Source: Sedimenticola selenatireducens DSM 17993 (lineage in GTDB: Bacteria; Pseudomonadota; Gammaproteobacteria; Chromatiales; Chromatiaceae). Taken from it: 64,000 bases of DNA. Below are positions 18,137-26,363 of this stretch, piece after piece. The translations under genes were made by a program, and so were the position numbers. The DNA is taken from the NCBI RefSeq assembly GCF_000428045.1, contig NZ_ATZE01000009.1, positions 171,075-235,074 on the forward strand. The letters are read 5' to 3'. The stretch's first letter is position 1. Each line of letters opens with the position of its first letter. The notes beneath the pieces were generated by a model that had not been told where the DNA came from, searched no databases, and saw nothing but the letters and a program-made list of their open reading frames with translations.

Positions 18137-21100
18137 ATGCATCCAGCCTTCATCCATCTGCGTGTCCATTCCGAATACTCCCTGGTTGATGGGTTGGTGC
18201 GGATCAAGCCGCTGGTTGCCCGGGTAGCCGAACTCGGCATGCCGGCAGTGGCGGTAACGGACCAGTCAAACCTGTTCTCCCTGGTAAAGTTCTACAAGGC
18301 ATCCATTGCCGCCGGGGTGAAGCCGGTCAGCGGTGTGGATGTCTGGGTACGGGATCCGGAAGATCCCAACAACCCCTTTCGACTGCTGCTGCTGGTGCAG
18401 AATTCCCGGGGCTATCGAAATCTCACCTGCCTGGTGTCCAGAAGCTACCGGGAAGGTCAGCACCTGGGCAAGGCGATGCTTGAAGGCGACTGGTTCTCGC
18501 GCGAGAGCTGCGAAGGGCTGATCGCCCTTTCCGGCGGCCGTGCCGGAGATATTGGCCGGGCGTTGCTGGCGGGGAACCCGGCCCAGGCGGAACAGCGTCT
18601 GCGACATTGGCTCGATCTGTTTGGTGATCGCTTCTACCTGGAACTGCACCGCACCGGGCGCGAAGGTGAAGAGCGTTGCCTCCATGCCAGTATCGACCTG
18701 GCCACCCGTCTGGACGTGCCGGTGGTGGCCACCAACGATGTGCGTTTTCTTACCCCGGATGATTTTGAGGCCCATGAGGTGCGGGTCTGTATTCATGAGG
18801 GTCGTACCCTGGATGACGCCCGTAGACCCAAACACTACAGCCGGGAACAGTATCTGCGCACGCCGGAGGAGATGGTGGCGCTGTTCGCGGATATTCCGGA
18901 AGCGCTGGAAAACAGCGTGGAGATCGCGCGACGCTGTAATATCGAGCTGACTCTGGGACAAAATTTCCTGCCCGATTTTCCCATTCCCGAAGGCATGACC
19001 ATTGAGGAGTTTTTCTCCCGGGAGTCGATGCGCGGACTGGAGCAGCGGCTGGAGATTATCCTGGACCGGACCGATCCTGCGTACGCCGAGAAACGCAAGG
19101 TCTACGATGATCGCCTGCAGGTTGAACTGGATGTGATCAACCAGATGGGTTTCCCCGGCTACTTCCTGATCGTGGCTGATTTTATCCAGTGGGCCAAGGA
19201 TAACGGCATTCCGGTCGGACCGGGACGTGGATCGGGTGCCGGCTCCATTGTCGCCTACGCGCTGAAGATCACCGACCTCGATCCGATCGAGCACGAACTG
19301 CTGTTCGAGCGCTTCCTCAATCCCGAGCGCGTCTCCATGCCCGATTTCGATGTCGACTTCTGCATGGATAACCGGGATCGGGTGATCGACTATGTAGCGC
19401 GTAAATACGGCCGCGACTCGGTCTCCCAGATCATCACCTATGGCTCGATGGCGGCCAAGGCGGTAGTCAGGGATGTGGGGCGCGTACTGGGTCACCCCTA
19501 CGGCTTTACAGACCGCATTGCCAAGATGATCCCGTTTGAGATCGGTATGACCCTGAACAAGGCGCTGGAGGAGAGCGAGGATCTGGCGGCCGCCTTCCGT
19601 GATGAGGAGGAGGTGACCCAGCTGATCGAAATGGCGAAAAAGCTCGAGGGTGTGGCGCGCAATGCCGGCAAGCATGCCGGCGGCGTGGTGATCGCGCCGG
19701 GCCTGCTGACCGATTTCACGCCGCTCTATTGTGAACCGGGAGGCGCCAACCTGGTTACCCAGTTCGACAAGGATGATGTGGAGCAGGTGGGGCTGGTGAA
19801 GTTCGACTTTCTGGGTCTGCGGACCCTCACCATCGTCGACTGGGCCTTGAAGACGGTCAACCGCAAGCGCCAGGAACAGGGTCAGGAACCGGTGGATATT
19901 ACCCTGATCCCGATGGATGACACCGAAGCCTTTGCCCTGTTGAAAAAGTGCGAGACCACGGCGGTGTTCCAGCTCGAATCCCGCGGCATGAAGGAGCTGA
20001 TCAAGAAGCTGCAGCCGGACTGTTTCGATGACATCACCGCGCTGGTGGCCCTGTTCCGCCCCGGCCCGCTGCAGTCGGGCATGGTGGATGACTTTATCGC
20101 CCGTAAGCATGGACGGCAGGAGGTGGTCTACCCGCACCCGGATCTGGAACCGATCCTTCGCTCCACCTATGGCGTGATCCTGTATCAGGAGCAGGTGATG
20201 CAGATCGCCCAGGTGCTGGCCGGCTACTCCCTCGGGGGCGCCGACCTGCTGCGGCGAGCCATGGGCAAGAAAAAGCCCGAGGAGATGAAAAAACAGGGAG
20301 AGATCTTCCGTGCAGGCGCCGTGGCGCGCGGTGTGGATGAGGAAGTGGCCACCTATATTTTCGACCTGATGGAGAAGTTCGCCGGTTACGGCTTCAACAA
20401 ATCCCACTCCGCCGCCTATGCCCTGGTCTCCTACCAGACCATGTGGTTGAAGGCGCACTACCCCTCGGCATTCATGGCGGCGGTGCTGTCGGCGGATATG
20501 GATACCACCGATAAGGTGGTGACGTTGATCGATGAGTGCCGCAGCATGAATCTGGTGGTCAATCCACCCCACGTCAATCATTCCGAATATATGTTCACGG
20601 TGGGTGACGGGAGTGAGGTGATCTATGGGCTGGGCGCCATCAAGGGGGTGGGTGAGTCGGCCATCGAGAGTATCATCGAGGCACGGAAGTCGGGTGGCCG
20701 GTTCAAGGATATCTTTGAATTCTGTCGCCGCATCGACCAGCGCAAGGTTAACCGAAGGGTGCTCGAATCCCTGCTCAGGGCCGGGGCGCTGGATGAGCTG
20801 GGGGCCAATCGCGCCAGCCTGATGGCTCAACTCCCCCTGGCATTGAAGATGGCCGAGCAGCATCATGCCAGCCTGGCAGCGGGGCAGGAGGATCTGTTTG
20901 GTATCGCCGCCCCTCAACCGCAGGCGGCGATTGATGGGCAGATGATCCCGGATGATAGCGAGGAGTGGGAGGATGAAATCCGCTTGCAGGGTGAGAAGGA
21001 AACCCTGGGTCTCTATCTGACCGGTCATCCGATTGATCGCTATGTGCCGGAGATGAGCGGATTGGGTGTGACCCGGATCGGCAATCTTTCCCTGGATGGG

Positions 21101-21709
21101 GGTGTAGGTGGGGATGGCGGTGGGTACCAGAAGCGTTCCAAGCAGCGGGTCATGGTGGCGGGGCTGGCGCTCTCTGTAAGTCATCGCCAGACCCAGCGCG
21201 GCCGCACGGGTACGGTGGTGCTGGATGACCGTAGCGGCAGGATCGAGATTACGCTGTTTTCCGACGCGTACGAGGCGTTCAAGGATCTGCTGGTGAGTGA
21301 CCGGATTCTTTTGGTGGCGGGCAATCTGAACTATGACGAGTACCGGGGGGGGCTGAGTATCCGGGTTGATCAGGTAATGGAGTTCCAGCAGGCGCGGGAG
21401 TTGAATGCCACGGCCCTGCGACTCACCTGGAATCATCGTCTGCTGTCGCAGAGGCAATTGACAGCTAAAGATTTTGCCGAAGAGCTGAGTAGCGTGCTGA
21501 CACCGTATCAGGGGGGGGGGTGTGATCTTCAAATTTGCTATCAGGGGGATACCGCCGCTGCTGCGCTGCGCTGCGATGAGAGCTGGCGGGTGCATCCGGC
21601 CGATGAGCTGTTACGGCAACTCTCCCGTCTGCTGAATATGGAGTCGGTCGAGGTAATCTACTCTCGTGGTCGAGTCATGGAGCGGGCCGAAGCAGTCACG
21701 CCTGCCTGA
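18137..21709 (+). CDS. dnaE: DNA polymerase III alpha subunit
   Basis: DnaE is the replicative polymerase. The 1190-residue product has an N-terminal PHP domain (FIHLRVHSEYSLVDG) and the C-family polymerase core, with catalytic aspartates in PDFDVDF (Asp403, Asp405). Fingers and a helix-hairpin-helix region follow. An OB-fold (MVAGLALSVSHRQTQRGRTGTVVLDD) and the C-terminal tau-binding region complete it. Length is slightly above the usual 1160. A run of ten G (21511-21520) lies in the last 200 bases. The gene follows the lpxB-rnhB pair as in E. coli. Confidence 0.97.
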   Translation: MHPAFIHLRVHSEYSLVDGLVRIKPLVARVAELGMPAVAVTDQSNLFSLVKFYKASIAAGVKPVSGVDVWVRDPEDPNNPFRLLLLVQNSRGYRNLTCLVSRSYREGQHLGKAMLEGDWFSRESCEGLIALSGGRAGDIGRALLAGNPAQAEQRLRHWLDLFGDRFYLELHRTGREGEERCLHASIDLATRLDVPVVATNDVRFLTPDDFEAHEVRVCIHEGRTLDDARRPKHYSREQYLRTPEEMVALFADIPEALENSVEIARRCNIELTLGQNFLPDFPIPEGMTIEEFFSRESMRGLEQRLEIILDRTDPAYAEKRKVYDDRLQVELDVINQMGFPGYFLIVADFIQWAKDNGIPVGPGRGSGAGSIVAYALKITDLDPIEHELLFERFLNPERVSMPDFDVDFCMDNRDRVIDYVARKYGRDSVSQIITYGSMAAKAVVRDVGRVLGHPYGFTDRIAKMIPFEIGMTLNKALEESEDLAAAFRDEEEVTQLIEMAKKLEGVARNAGKHAGGVVIAPGLLTDFTPLYCEPGGANLVTQFDKDDVEQVGLVKFDFLGLRTLTIVDWALKTVNRKRQEQGQEPVDITLIPMDDTEAFALLKKCETTAVFQLESRGMKELIKKLQPDCFDDITALVALFRPGPLQSGMVDDFIARKHGRQEVVYPHPDLEPILRSTYGVILYQEQVMQIAQVLAGYSLGGADLLRRAMGKKKPEEMKKQGEIFRAGAVARGVDEEVATYIFDLMEKFAGYGFNKSHSAAYALVSYQTMWLKAHYPSAFMAAVLSADMDTTDKVVTLIDECRSMNLVVNPPHVNHSEYMFTVGDGSEVIYGLGAIKGVGESAIESIIEARKSGGRFKDIFEFCRRIDQRKVNRRVLESLLRAGALDELGANRASLMAQLPLALKMAEQHHASLAAGQEDLFGIAAPQPQAAIDGQMIPDDSEEWEDEIRLQGEKETLGLYLTGHPIDRYVPEMSGLGVTRIGNLSLDGGVGGDGGGYQKRSKQRVMVAGLALSVSHRQTQRGRTGTVVLDDRSGRIEITLFSDAYEAFKDLLVSDRILLVAGNLNYDEYRGGLSIRVDQVMEFQQARELNATALRLTWNHRLLSQRQLTAKDFAEELSSVLTPYQGGGCDLQICYQGDTAAAALRCDESWRVHPADELLRQLSRLLNMESVEVIYSRGRVMERAEAVTPA

Positions 21710-21723
21710 TACAGAAAACAGTT

Positions 21724-21812
21724 CGTGGGTTGGACTGAGGACCGAACCCCAACATTAGGGAGCACAAAGATGAAAACTTGTTGGGGTTCCCAAGCTCATC
21801 CCAACCTGTAAG
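21724..21812. repeat. GTTGGGGT-type palindromic element, copy 2
   Basis: CGTGGGTTGG near 21724 is inverted as CCCAACCTGT near 21800. The inner GAACCCCAACA (21744-21754) is inverted as TTGTTGGGGTTC (21778-21789). It is the diverged second copy of the element at 16079-16165 and fills most of the dnaE-accA gap (21710-21911). Confidence 0.7.
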
Positions 21813-21911
21813 TTGAGCCTGACCCCCATCCCCAACGACTGTCGTTATTGCTGATCACCTGGATGGCCCGATGATCTGTTCTATCCCAACCTAATCCGGT
21901 ATATTTCGCCC

Positions 21912-22868
21912 ATGGACATGAACTTTCTTGAATTTGAACAACCGATTGCCGAACTCGAGGCGAAGATCGAAGAGTTGCGCCTGGTCGGCAATGATAACGA
22001 GATCAATATCCAGGACGAGATTACCCGTCTGGAAACCAAGAGCCGGTCACTTACAGAATCGCTCTATCAGAACCTGAAGCCGTGGCAGGTCGCCCAGGTG
22101 GCCAGACATCCGCTGCGCCCCTATATGCTCAACTATATCGAGTATATTTTTGACGATTTCCATGAGATGCATGGCGATCGTGCATTCGCTGACGACCATG
22201 CCATTGTCGGCGGTGTCGCCCGCATCGATGGTCGTCCGGTCATGCTGATCGGTCAGCAGAAGGGGCGGGATACCAAGGAAAAACTGTTCCGCAACTTCGG
22301 CATGCCGCGTCCCGAAGGGTATCGCAAGGCATTGCGCCTGATGGAGACGGCAGAGCGCTTTAAACTGCCTGTCCTGACCTTTATCGATACGCCAGGGGCC
22401 TATCCCGGCATAGGAGCGGAGGAGCGGGGCCAGAGCGAGGCAATCGCGAAAAACCTGCTGGTGATGGCCGGCCTGAAAACGCCCATCATCTGTACCGTCA
22501 TGGGAGAAGGGGGCTCTGGTGGCGCACTGGCCATCGGCGTGGGGGATCGGGTGATGATGCTGGAATACAGCACCTATTCGGTTATTTCACCTGAAGGTTG
22601 TGCCTCGATCCTGTGGAAGAGCGCCGACAAGGCGCCGCTGGCAGCCGAGGCGATGGCGATCACCTCAGACCGGCTCAAGGAACTGGACCTGATTGATGCC
22701 ATCATTCCGGAACCATCGGGTGGTGCCCATCGTGATCCGGAGGGTGCGGCTAAATACCTGAAAAGCGCGCTGCTGGAATCATTGCAACTGCTCGACGCGA
22801 AACCCATGGAGCAACTGCTGGAGGAGCGGTATCAGCGACTGATGGGATATGGCGCTTTCCAGAGCTGA
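21912..22868 (+). CDS. accA: Acetyl-CoA carboxylase carboxyltransferase alpha subunit
   Basis: AccA forms the carboxyltransferase with AccD and makes malonyl-CoA for fatty acid synthesis. The 318-residue product begins with the typical [21 protein letters not shown] helix. It contains the crotonase-fold core, with [33 protein letters not shown] and [14 protein letters not shown] at 21912 or 21918 could be used. It follows dnaE as in E. coli. Confidence 0.97.
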   Translation: MDMNFLEFEQPIAELEAKIEELRLVGNDNEINIQDEITRLETKSRSLTESLYQNLKPWQVAQVARHPLRPYMLNYIEYIFDDFHEMHGDRAFADDHAIVGGVARIDGRPVMLIGQQKGRDTKEKLFRNFGMPRPEGYRKALRLMETAERFKLPVLTFIDTPGAYPGIGAEERGQSEAIAKNLLVMAGLKTPIICTVMGEGGSGGALAIGVGDRVMMLEYSTYSVISPEGCASILWKSADKAPLAAEAMAITSDRLKELDLIDAIIPEPSGGAHRDPEGAAKYLKSALLESLQLLDAKPMEQLLEERYQRLMGYGAFQS

Positions 22869-22997
22869 TTATTCTGATTTTGTGCGCATCGGGGTTAAAT
22901 GACTGCAATGCATCCTGGGATCAGCTTCAGTTGCGATAAAACTTTGGTGCATCGCGGCTGAAACCGTTCCTATGCCCCTCCGGAGTTCAATCCAGCC

Positions 22998-24359
22998 ATG
23001 TCATTCAGCCCCGATCATCTGCTGAATACCCTGTCAAAATTTTCTCTGCCAACCGGCTATCTGATCGGCTTCAGTGGCGGGATGGATTCACATGTCCTGC
23101 TTTATGCGATGGTGGTTTTGGGGGAGCGCCTGCCGGCCCCACTCAGAGCGATCCACGTAGACCATGGCCTGCAGTCCCAGTCGACCACCTGGGCTGGGCA
23201 CTGCCAGTCGGTCTGCCGGAAACTGAATATCCCGCTGGAAACCTTTTCCCTGCAACTGAAGCCGATCAAGGGCGAGAGCCTGGAGGCTGTGGCACGTGAG
23301 GCGCGCTACGGTGTGTTGGCCCGGGAGATCCGGCCGGGGGAGATGCTGCTGACGGCGCATCACCAGGATGATCAGGCAGAGACCCTGTTGCTGCAGCTGT
23401 TGCGCGGTGCCGGTTTGAGCGGTCTGGCGGCGATGCCGGAGCTGACCCGCTTCGATAAGGGGATACATGCCAGACCCTTGCTGGATAGCACGCGCAATGA
23501 ACTGACCCGGTATGCGACCGATGTCGGGTTGCACTGGATCGAGGATGCCAGTAACCAGGACATTGAATTCGACCGGAATTACCTGAGACATCAGGTGGTC
23601 CCGCTGCTGAAAGCACGCTGGCCGGCCATGTCCCGAACCCTGTCGCGCAGTGCCGGCCACTGTGCCGAGGCGGACCGGCTGATAGAAGCCCTGCTTTCCC
23701 GGGAACTGGAACAGATCCATGATCCTGCGGATGGCACACTTTGCGTATCGTTATTGAACGCCCTTCCGGCGGGCCAATTGGCAGCACTGCTGAGGCTCTG
23801 GATCGGGCGAAGTGGGTACGCGTTGCCCGGATCAGCAATCCTGGAACGGATCATTACCGAGGTGTTAGGGTCGCGGCTGGACGGCAATCCGCTGGTAAGC
23901 TGGCGCGGCGCGGAAATACGACGGTACCGGGACCGTCTCTACCTGATGTCACCGCTGCCGTCGTTCGATCCTTGCCATTCCCTGGTCTGGCGCGGCGAGT
24001 CCGAGCTGTCGCTTCCGGCCGGCTTGGGTACGCTCCGATTTCAGGATAACCAGGGTGTGGCGGGAGTTTCGCCTGAGCCTGGACGTTACCGGATTCGCTT
24101 CCGTCAGGGCGGTGAAACCTGCCGGCCATTGGGGCGGGGAATCAATAAAAAAATCAAACATCTGCTGCAGGAGGCCGGGGTGCTCCCCTGGATGCGGGAA
24201 CGGGTGCCACTGCTGGAGGTCGACGGGGAGATCGCCGAGATTATCGGCGTCTGCCGCTGTGAACCGGATGGGCAGGCCCCCATATTCCGCCATCTGAAAA
24301 TCACCTGGAACTGCCCGTTGCCCTGGCGTCGGCAACCTCCAGTTAAGAAACCGGATTAA
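22998..24359 (+). CDS. tilS: tRNA(Ile)-lysidine synthase
   Basis: TilS converts C34 of the CAU-anticodon tRNA(Ile) to lysidine with ATP and lysine, changing its codon from AUG to AUA. The 453-residue product has the N-type ATP pyrophosphatase P-loop SGGMDS (residues 26-31), then HHQDDQAETLLLQLLRG. A central substrate-binding domain and a C-terminal domain (RQGGETCRPLGRG) follow. It ends the conserved housekeeping block. Confidence 0.96.
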   Translation: MSFSPDHLLNTLSKFSLPTGYLIGFSGGMDSHVLLYAMVVLGERLPAPLRAIHVDHGLQSQSTTWAGHCQSVCRKLNIPLETFSLQLKPIKGESLEAVAREARYGVLAREIRPGEMLLTAHHQDDQAETLLLQLLRGAGLSGLAAMPELTRFDKGIHARPLLDSTRNELTRYATDVGLHWIEDASNQDIEFDRNYLRHQVVPLLKARWPAMSRTLSRSAGHCAEADRLIEALLSRELEQIHDPADGTLCVSLLNALPAGQLAALLRLWIGRSGYALPGSAILERIITEVLGSRLDGNPLVSWRGAEIRRYRDRLYLMSPLPSFDPCHSLVWRGESELSLPAGLGTLRFQDNQGVAGVSPEPGRYRIRFRQGGETCRPLGRGINKKIKHLLQEAGVLPWMRERVPLLEVDGEIAEIIGVCRCEPDGQAPIFRHLKITWNCPLPWRRQPPVKKPD

Positions 24360-24464
24360 ATTCCATTAAAAATATTAAAGTTTCCGATGGCTTGGGCGAA
24401 ATACTTGGGTAGTGGGATTAAATGAGGCGCGCCAGAGGGTCGGGGTCAAATTCTGGAAGGAGTC

Positions 24465-24538
24465 TAACCGCAAAGTGCGCGAAGCACGCAAAGTTATAAA
24501 GATATTCACTTCGCGACCTTTGCGCACTTAGCGGTTTC
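24465..24538. repeat. AACCGCAAAG palindromic element, copy 2
   Basis: AACCGCAAAGTGCGCGAAG at the left pairs imperfectly with CCTTTGCGCACTTAGCGGTTT at the right. This is the best-kept copy of the family, close in sequence to 17967-18031. The preceding bases (24442-24456, GGGGTCAAATTCTGG) also match one end of the 6186-6259 palindrome. The 24360-24691 gap therefore carries two kinds of repeat and presumably the mshA promoter, which I could not pin down. Confidence 0.75.
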
Positions 24539-24691
24539 CATTTTATTAATTTGACCGCCGTGCCGACCCAGGATATGCAGGATGGCAAAGCACGGCGTGC
24601 CCATCAAGCCTGCGTTTGCAATCAGACGTTTGCTGGCATGTCCCCGCAACAAGATTGGTAACAAAAATATGTGCAACAACGGGAGCGGAAG

Positions 24692-25174
24692 ATGAAACAA
24701 CAGGCAGGTTTTACTCTCATTGAGTTGGTCGTGGTGATCCTGATTCTCAGTGTGCTGGCGGCGACGGCGCTGCCCCGGTTTATGAATGTACAGCAGGACG
24801 CCCATGTGGCCGCAGTGAAGGGGGCCGGTGGCGGATTGGGTTCGGCAATTTCCTTGGCTCATGCCCAGTGGGTGGCCAATGGGCATACAGGTGCGGAAAC
24901 TGATCTGGTTGGTTTTGGTGATGATACTGTCGATACCAACACTGCCGGTTGGCCTGTCGGTACGGATGATGGCGCCAATATCGGAGGAGCAGCTGATTGT
25001 AGAGCTGTCTGGACCGGCGTTATGCAGAACCCCCCTTCGCTTACAGGTACCAATCCAGACTATGTCGCTTCGCGTGCAGGTCAAGTTTGTACCTATACAT
25101 ATCAGGCAATTAACACCATGAACATTGTATATGATGCAAGTAGCGGGGCAGTGACTGTCGATTCTACACCTTAA
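24692..25174 (+). CDS. mshA: MSHA-type major type IV pilin
   Basis: Predicted major subunit of a mannose-sensitive-haemagglutinin-type IVa pilus, used for surface attachment. The ATG at 24692, with GGAG six bases upstream, gives a short prepilin leader MKQQAG before FTLIELVVVILILSVLAATALPRF. PilD would cut after Gly and methylate Phe+1; Glu5 of the mature protein is present. The 160-residue product has Cys pairs in the C-terminal half (ADCRAVW, GQVCTYTY), as in MshA. A strong hairpin terminator follows, as expected for a highly expressed major pilin. The family name rests on the mshACDOPQ context. Confidence 0.85.
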   Translation: MKQQAGFTLIELVVVILILSVLAATALPRFMNVQQDAHVAAVKGAGGGLGSAISLAHAQWVANGHTGAETDLVGFGDDTVDTNTAGWPVGTDDGANIGGAADCRAVWTGVMQNPPSLTGTNPDYVASRAGQVCTYTYQAINTMNIVYDASSGAVTVDSTP

Positions 25175-25229
25175 ACAATAGGGGGATGGAGTCAGGCTTG
25201 GCCCTGCCCCTATCTATCTGCTGATTACG

Positions 25230-25763
25230 ATGTTACCCACTACCACAACAATGAAACGGGCACCTTCCAGGTGCCCGTTTTGCTTATTGGAAAGGGGTCG
25301 ACCCGGTCAGGCCGGCTTTACCCTGGTGGAACTGGTGGTAGTATTGCTGCTGGTAGGGGTGCTGATGGCGGTGGGTATGCCGCGTTTCTTCAATCAACTC
25401 ACCTTCCTGGAATGGGGTTTCAGCGATGAACTGGGGGAGGCGCTACGTTTCGGCCAGAAGCTGGCGATTGCCACCGGTTGCGACACCCAGGTGTCCATCA
25501 GTTCCACCGGCTACCAGCTGAATCAGCGTGCCAGTTGCAACAGCGGCGCCTTTACTACCGCGGTCCGCCTGCCCGGTAGTGACAGTGCCGGCTATAGCGG
25601 TACAGCTCCGAGCGGGGTCACCCTGAGTGCCACTGCACTCTATTTCGATACGCTCGGGCGACCACGCAACAGCGCGACCAATACTCTGCTGACAACCGCT
25701 ACCCCAATCACCATTGGCAGCCGGAACATCACTGTCGAACCACAGACCGGGTATGTCCACTGA
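25230..25763 (+). CDS. mshC: MSHA minor pseudopilin MshC-like
   Basis: Minor pilin predicted to prime or cap the MSHA pilus. The methylation motif is GQAG then FTLVELVVVLLLVGVLMAVGMPRFF, followed by a small globular domain (LEWGFSDELGEALRFGQKLAIATGC) with a Cys pair. The frame is open from ATG 25230, but that leader would run through the terminator stem. TTG at 25287 gives the short leader MERGRPGQAG and is biologically more sensible, though without a clear ribosome-binding site. ATG 25251 is a third option. Confidence 0.8.
   Translation: MLPTTTTMKRAPSRCPFCLLERGRPGQAGFTLVELVVVLLLVGVLMAVGMPRFFNQLTFLEWGFSDELGEALRFGQKLAIATGCDTQVSISSTGYQLNQRASCNSGAFTTAVRLPGSDSAGYSGTAPSGVTLSATALYFDTLGRPRNSATNTLLTTATPITIGSRNITVEPQTGYVH
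25254..25288 (+). terminator. Intrinsic terminator after mshA, inside the longest mshC frame
   Basis: A perfect 12-bp stem, AAACGGGCACCT (25254-25265) with AGGTGCCCGTTT (25269-25280), has a three-base loop and is followed by TGCTTATT. It lies about 80 bases after the mshA stop. It would sharply reduce readthrough from the major pilin gene into the minor pilin genes. Confidence 0.85.
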
Positions 25764-25888
25764 TTATGGTGAGCCCAACAGACATCCAGCTGTGGAAAAT
25801 CCACCCCCATTGGGCGGGCCGTGTCCGCCGTAAAACAGATCAGGAAGCATCAGCGCCCAGCGAACACCAGGTTCCGGTGCGGGTTTGC

Positions 25889-26362
25889 ATGTCCCGCTCC
25901 AGACAGCGCGGTGTCACCCTGATCGAGTTGGTGGTCTCTATTGTGATTCTGTCGGTGGCGGCGACAGGTATTCTGATGGTGATGACCCAGACCATTCTCT
26001 CCAGCGCCGATCCCATGCTTCGTGAACAGGCGACCGCCATCGCCCAGTCCTACATGGAGGAGATACTGACCCAGCCGCTGTCCGACCCGGACGGGGTCGA
26101 GACGAACGGGCCTGAAGGCGGTGAGATCCGTGCCACCTATGATGATGTGTGGGATTATCACGGCCTTAACAACAGTGCCGGTGCCCTGGATCAGAATGGT
26201 GCCACGGTGTCCGGTCTGGAGGGCTACAACATCGCGGTGTCCGTAACGGGGACCACGCTGGGACCTGGGGCTGGCAGTCCGGCGCTGCGCATTGCCATCA
26301 CCGTGACCCACGATGGACAGGCTGGTATCAATGTGCCTGTCGTGGCCTACAGGCTGAACTGA
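25889..26362 (+). CDS. mshD: MSHA minor pseudopilin MshD-like
   Basis: Minor pilin with the leader MSRSRQRG before VTLIELVVSIVILSVAATGILMVMTQT; Val at +1 is seen in some MshD proteins. The mature part contains the ADPMLREQATAIAQSYMEEI helix and a proline-rich loop typical of MshD. The ATG at 25889 gives 157 residues. The frame is open back to 25766, just after mshC, but the extra 41 residues are unlike a prepilin leader. Confidence 0.8.
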   Translation: MSRSRQRGVTLIELVVSIVILSVAATGILMVMTQTILSSADPMLREQATAIAQSYMEEILTQPLSDPDGVETNGPEGGEIRATYDDVWDYHGLNNSAGALDQNGATVSGLEGYNIAVSVTGTTLGPGAGSPALRIAITVTHDGQAGINVPVVAYRLN

Positions 26363-26363
26363 C

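Noticed and set aside
18266..21595. A 1109-codon open frame on the minus strand across dnaE
   Set aside because: It mirrors the full-length DnaE gene, has no domain, and is rich in Arg, Gln, His and Leu as expected for the antisense of a GC-rich gene. It is a codon-bias shadow.
24630..24660. A possible sigma54-like TGGCATG...GCA box upstream of mshA
   Set aside because: The -12 half does not match TTGC at the required spacing, so the call would be guesswork.
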